Both the position numbers and the translations under genes were made by a program. Shown here piece by piece: positions 5,962 to 7,641 of a stretch of 7,641 nucleotides of DNA (positions within the stretch are counted from its first letter, which is position 1; every line of letters begins with the position of its first letter). Source of the stretch: Actinomycetota bacterium (GTDB lineage: Bacteria > Actinomycetota > Acidimicrobiia > Acidimicrobiales > Microtrichaceae); assembly GCA_005777415.1 (NCBI GenBank), contig SXMI01000129.1, forward strand, positions 1 through 7,641, in the 5' to 3' direction. The notes below the pieces were generated by a model that searched no databases, had not been told where the DNA came from, and worked only from the letters and a program-made list of their open reading frames with translations.

Positions 5962-6363
5962 TCAGATCAGTTCGCGGACGTCGATCCAGAGGAGGATCGT
6001 CAGCAGCACGATCACCGAGACGTTGAGCGCCGTGATCACGTACCGCCAGCGGTGACCGGACACCCAGAACCGCCGGATGCTCGCGATGTTGAACCCGATG
6101 GCGACGAGGCCGATCACGATGCCGATGAACGGACCGACGCCCCTGGCCACGCCGAGCAGCGGGAGCACCCAGGGGAACACGATGTAGGCGAGCAGGCACC
6201 GGGTCCCGGAGATGACGATCGACCGGCTGAAGAGCCGGGCGGCCGGATCGGTGGTGGGCTCGGCCGCACCCGACGTCCCGGCGGCCGCACCTGAGGTCCC
6301 GGTGGACACACCTGAGGTCCCGGCGGCCGGGCCTGTCCCGGAGGTGGCATCGAGGTCGGTCAT
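5962..6363 (-). CDS. Small three-helix membrane protein with heptapeptide-repeat N-terminus, function unknown
   Basis: A 133-residue protein. Residues 1-43 are low-complexity Gly/Thr/Ser/Ala with three 7-residue repeats (GTSGVST, GTSGAAA, GTSGAAE at 15-35). Three hydrophobic segments follow: about 50-72 (CLLAYIVFPWVLPLLGV), 76-96 (GPFIGIVIGLVAIGFNIASI) and 108-127 (VITALNVSVIVLLTILLW). The segment SRSIVISGTRCLLAYIVFPW resembles a conserved actinobacterial hypothetical membrane protein that I recall without a known function. ATG at 6363 is chosen; a GTG at 6384 is in frame and would add seven residues. It lies 8 nt upstream of murT and 40 nt downstream of oxyR on the same strand, so it is probably cotranscribed with both. 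A wall-related role is only a guess from that position. Confidence 0.8.
   Translation of the reverse strand: MTDLDATSGTGPAAGTSGVSTGTSGAAAGTSGAAEPTTDPAARLFSRSIVISGTRCLLAYIVFPWVLPLLGVARGVGPFIGIVIGLVAIGFNIASIRRFWVSGHRWRYVITALNVSVIVLLTILLWIDVRELI
6259..6321 (-). repeat. 21-bp tandem repeat coding for GTSGxxx heptapeptides
   Basis: Three in-frame 21-bp units (6321-6301, 6300-6280, 6279-6259) encode GTSGVST, GTSGAAA and GTSGAAE. The 13-bp core CCTGAGGTCCCGG is exact in the first two units; the third has CCCGACGTCCCGG. Copy number is likely to vary between strains without disturbing the reading frame. Confidence 0.85.
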
Positions 6364-6403
6364 GGCCCCCACATCCTGCCGCACCGGCGGGCCGGCCGGG
6401 GAA

Positions 6404-7297
6404 TCACCGTCCCGACGACCCCGCGATCACGTCCGCCAGGTCGGGCAGGAGGTCCCGGAAGGCGCTGGACCGCCGCCAGTAGAGGGCGATCTCCCGCCGA
6501 GGCACCGGTTCCTCGAACGGGAGCAGGACCACGTCCTCCGAGGGGGGAACGGGCGGCACGGTCGCCAACTCGGGGAGCAGGGTCATCCCGACTCCGGCGG
6601 CGACCATCTGGCGGAGCGTCTCGAGGCTCGTCGCCCGGAACCCGCGGCGCTCCCCCCCGCCCGCCAGCTGGCAGACCGACAGGGCCTGGTCCCGCAGGCA
6701 GTGACCCTCCTCGAGCAACAGGAGCTGCTCGCCGGCCAGCACCGACGGGGTGACCGGCTCCCGCATCGCCGCCAGCGGGTGGCCGGCGGGGACGGCGAGC
6801 ACGAACGGCTCCTCGAACAGGAACTGCTCGTGCAGCTGGTCGTCGTGCACCGGCCGGGCGAGCAGCACCGCGTCGAGGGACCCGTCGCGCACCTGCTGGT
6901 GGAGCACCTCGGACTTCTCCTCAACGAGCAGGAGCTCGAGGTTCGGGAACCGCCGGTGGACCTCGGGCACGACGTGGGGCAGGAGGTACGGGGCGAGCGT
7001 CGGGAACAGACCGAGCCGGAGCGTCCCGGTGGCCGGGTCCTGGGACTGTCGGGCGTCGTCGACGATCCCGTCCACCTCGCGGAGGACCGCACGGGCCCGC
7101 TCCACCACCCGCTCGCCGATGCCGGTCAGCCCGACGTGCCGCGGGTTGCGCTCAACGAGCTCGACGCCGAGCTCACGTTCGAGCTTGCGGATCTGGGTCG
7201 ACAGCGTCGGCTGGCTGACGAAGCAGGCCTCGGCGGCCCGACCGAAGTGCCGCTCGTCGGCCACCGCCACCAGGTAGCGGAGATCCCGAAGGTTCAC
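6404..7297 (-). CDS. oxyR: OxyR, LysR-family hydrogen peroxide-sensing regulator
   Basis: Redox-sensing transcription factor. Oxidation of a reactive cysteine by H2O2 and disulfide formation changes how it acts on peroxide-defence genes. The product is 297 residues. The N-terminal winged HTH is clear (NLRDLRYLVAVADERHFGRA, then CFVSQPTLSTQIRKLERELG at 25-44). The effector domain contains GHCLRDQALSVC with Cys200 and Cys209, the same nine-residue spacing as E. coli Cys199/Cys208, followed by FRATSLETLRQMVAAGVGM and LLPELA. Both cysteines make OxyR far more likely than a generic LysR protein. GTG at 7297 gives the standard LysR N-terminus and overlaps the TGA of the flavoprotein gene as GTGA; the longer open frame to 7495 only shadows that gene. 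A separate oxyR promoter is not evident, so it is probably expressed with ahpF and may control itself from upstream of the window. Confidence 0.95.
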   Translation of the reverse strand: MNLRDLRYLVAVADERHFGRAAEACFVSQPTLSTQIRKLERELGVELVERNPRHVGLTGIGERVVERARAVLREVDGIVDDARQSQDPATGTLRLGLFPTLAPYLLPHVVPEVHRRFPNLELLLVEEKSEVLHQQVRDGSLDAVLLARPVHDDQLHEQFLFEEPFVLAVPAGHPLAAMREPVTPSVLAGEQLLLLEEGHCLRDQALSVCQLAGGGERRGFRATSLETLRQMVAAGVGMTLLPELATVPPVPPSEDVVLLPFEEPVPRREIALYWRRSSAFRDLLPDLADVIAGSSGR

Positions 7298-7641
7298 ACC
7301 GGGACCGGCGTCCGGATCAGGTGGTCGAAGGCGCTCAGCGCTGCCGTGGCGCCCGCACCCATGGAGATCACGATCTGTTTGTACGGCACGGTCGTGCAGT
7401 CCCCGGCGGCGAGCACACCGGGAACCGAGGTGTGACCACGGTCGTCGATGACGACCTCGCCCCGCGGGGACAGTTCCACGGACCCCTCGAGCCACTCGGT
7501 GTTCGGGAGGAGCCCGATCTGCACGAAGACGCCCTCGAGGTCGACCGACCGGTCCTCGCCGGACTCACGGTCCTGGTAGCGCAGCGCCGTCACGGCATCG
7601 CCGTCGCCGACCACTTCGGTGGTGGCGGCCCCGAGCACCAC
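7294..7641 (-). CDS. ahpF: AhpF-like alkyl hydroperoxide reductase flavoprotein, C-terminal part (5' truncated)
   Basis: C-terminal 115 residues of a pyridine nucleotide-disulfide oxidoreductase; the start lies beyond the window edge. AhpF passes electrons from NAD(P)H through FAD and cysteine pairs to the peroxidase AhpC. Visible motifs are TTEVVGDGDAVTALRYQDR, GVFVQIGLLPNTEWLEG, GEVVIDDRGHTSVPGVLAAG, the FAD-binding AAGDCTTVPYKQIVISMG, and AFDHLIR. These match E. coli AhpF closely as I recall it (GIFVQIGLLPNTNWLEG; GDCTTVPYKQI), better than plain thioredoxin reductase. The redox-active CxxC and the N-terminal thioredoxin-fold domain cannot be checked, so a shorter thioredoxin-reductase-like version remains possible. 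It overlaps oxyR by 4 nt. An ahpC gene is expected further upstream. Confidence 0.88.
   Translation of the reverse strand: MVLGAATTEVVGDGDAVTALRYQDRESGEDRSVDLEGVFVQIGLLPNTEWLEGSVELSPRGEVVIDDRGHTSVPGVLAAGDCTTVPYKQIVISMGAGATAALSAFDHLIRTPVPV

Noticed and set aside
6364..6403. Terminator after oxyR
   Set aside because: GC-rich palindromic bits such as CCGGCCGG are present, but there is no stable stem followed by a T-run on the - strand.
6212..7435. 407-codon + strand open frame opposite oxyR
   Set aside because: Antisense to OxyR, which has complete motifs; composition shows a GC shadow.

Overview
The window is very GC-rich and looks like chromosomal DNA of an actinomycete-type bacterium. An Acidimicrobiia-like lineage is possible, but that rests only on the mix of protein types and was not tested. 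Supporting signs are the MurT/GatD cell-wall amidation pair (typical of Gram-positives), ergothioneine genes, frequent GTG starts and 4-nt GTGA start/stop overlaps. I see no rRNA, tRNA, CRISPR array, transposase or phage gene. The genes I identify cover most of the window.

Layout. (1) On the + strand, bases 1-2080 hold the 3' part of egtB and a complete egtD, overlapping by GTGA. These are the sulfoxide synthase and the histidine trimethyltransferase of ergothioneine synthesis. No egtC lies between them, and EgtB carries C-terminal motifs of the non-mycobacterial type. (2) Everything from 2096 to 7641 is on the - strand. Read in the transcribed direction (high to low coordinates) it starts with the 3' end of an ahpF-like flavoprotein gene, then oxyR, a small membrane protein gene with a heptapeptide-repeat N-terminus, murT and gatD. 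These are spaced or overlapped like one operon. (3) A 345-bp non-coding gap (3687-4031) follows, with two near-identical 55-bp direct repeats and a palindrome. (4) Then come a PAQR/hemolysin III membrane protein gene, a 112-bp gap with a 15-bp tandem repeat, and a TesB-like acyl-CoA thioesterase gene that converges on egtD with 15 bp between the stops.

Biology. Two parts of the window serve redox defence: ergothioneine, a low-molecular-weight thiol antioxidant, and AhpF/OxyR for peroxide reduction and sensing. MurT/GatD amidates the D-Glu residue of lipid II stem peptides. The apparent single transcript from ahpF-oxyR into murT-gatD suggests redox sensing could be linked to wall amidation, but that is inference from spacing only. 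I found no wholly new system. The best leads are the egtC-less operon with its EgtB type, the intergenic repeat pair, and the coupling of oxyR to ahpF.
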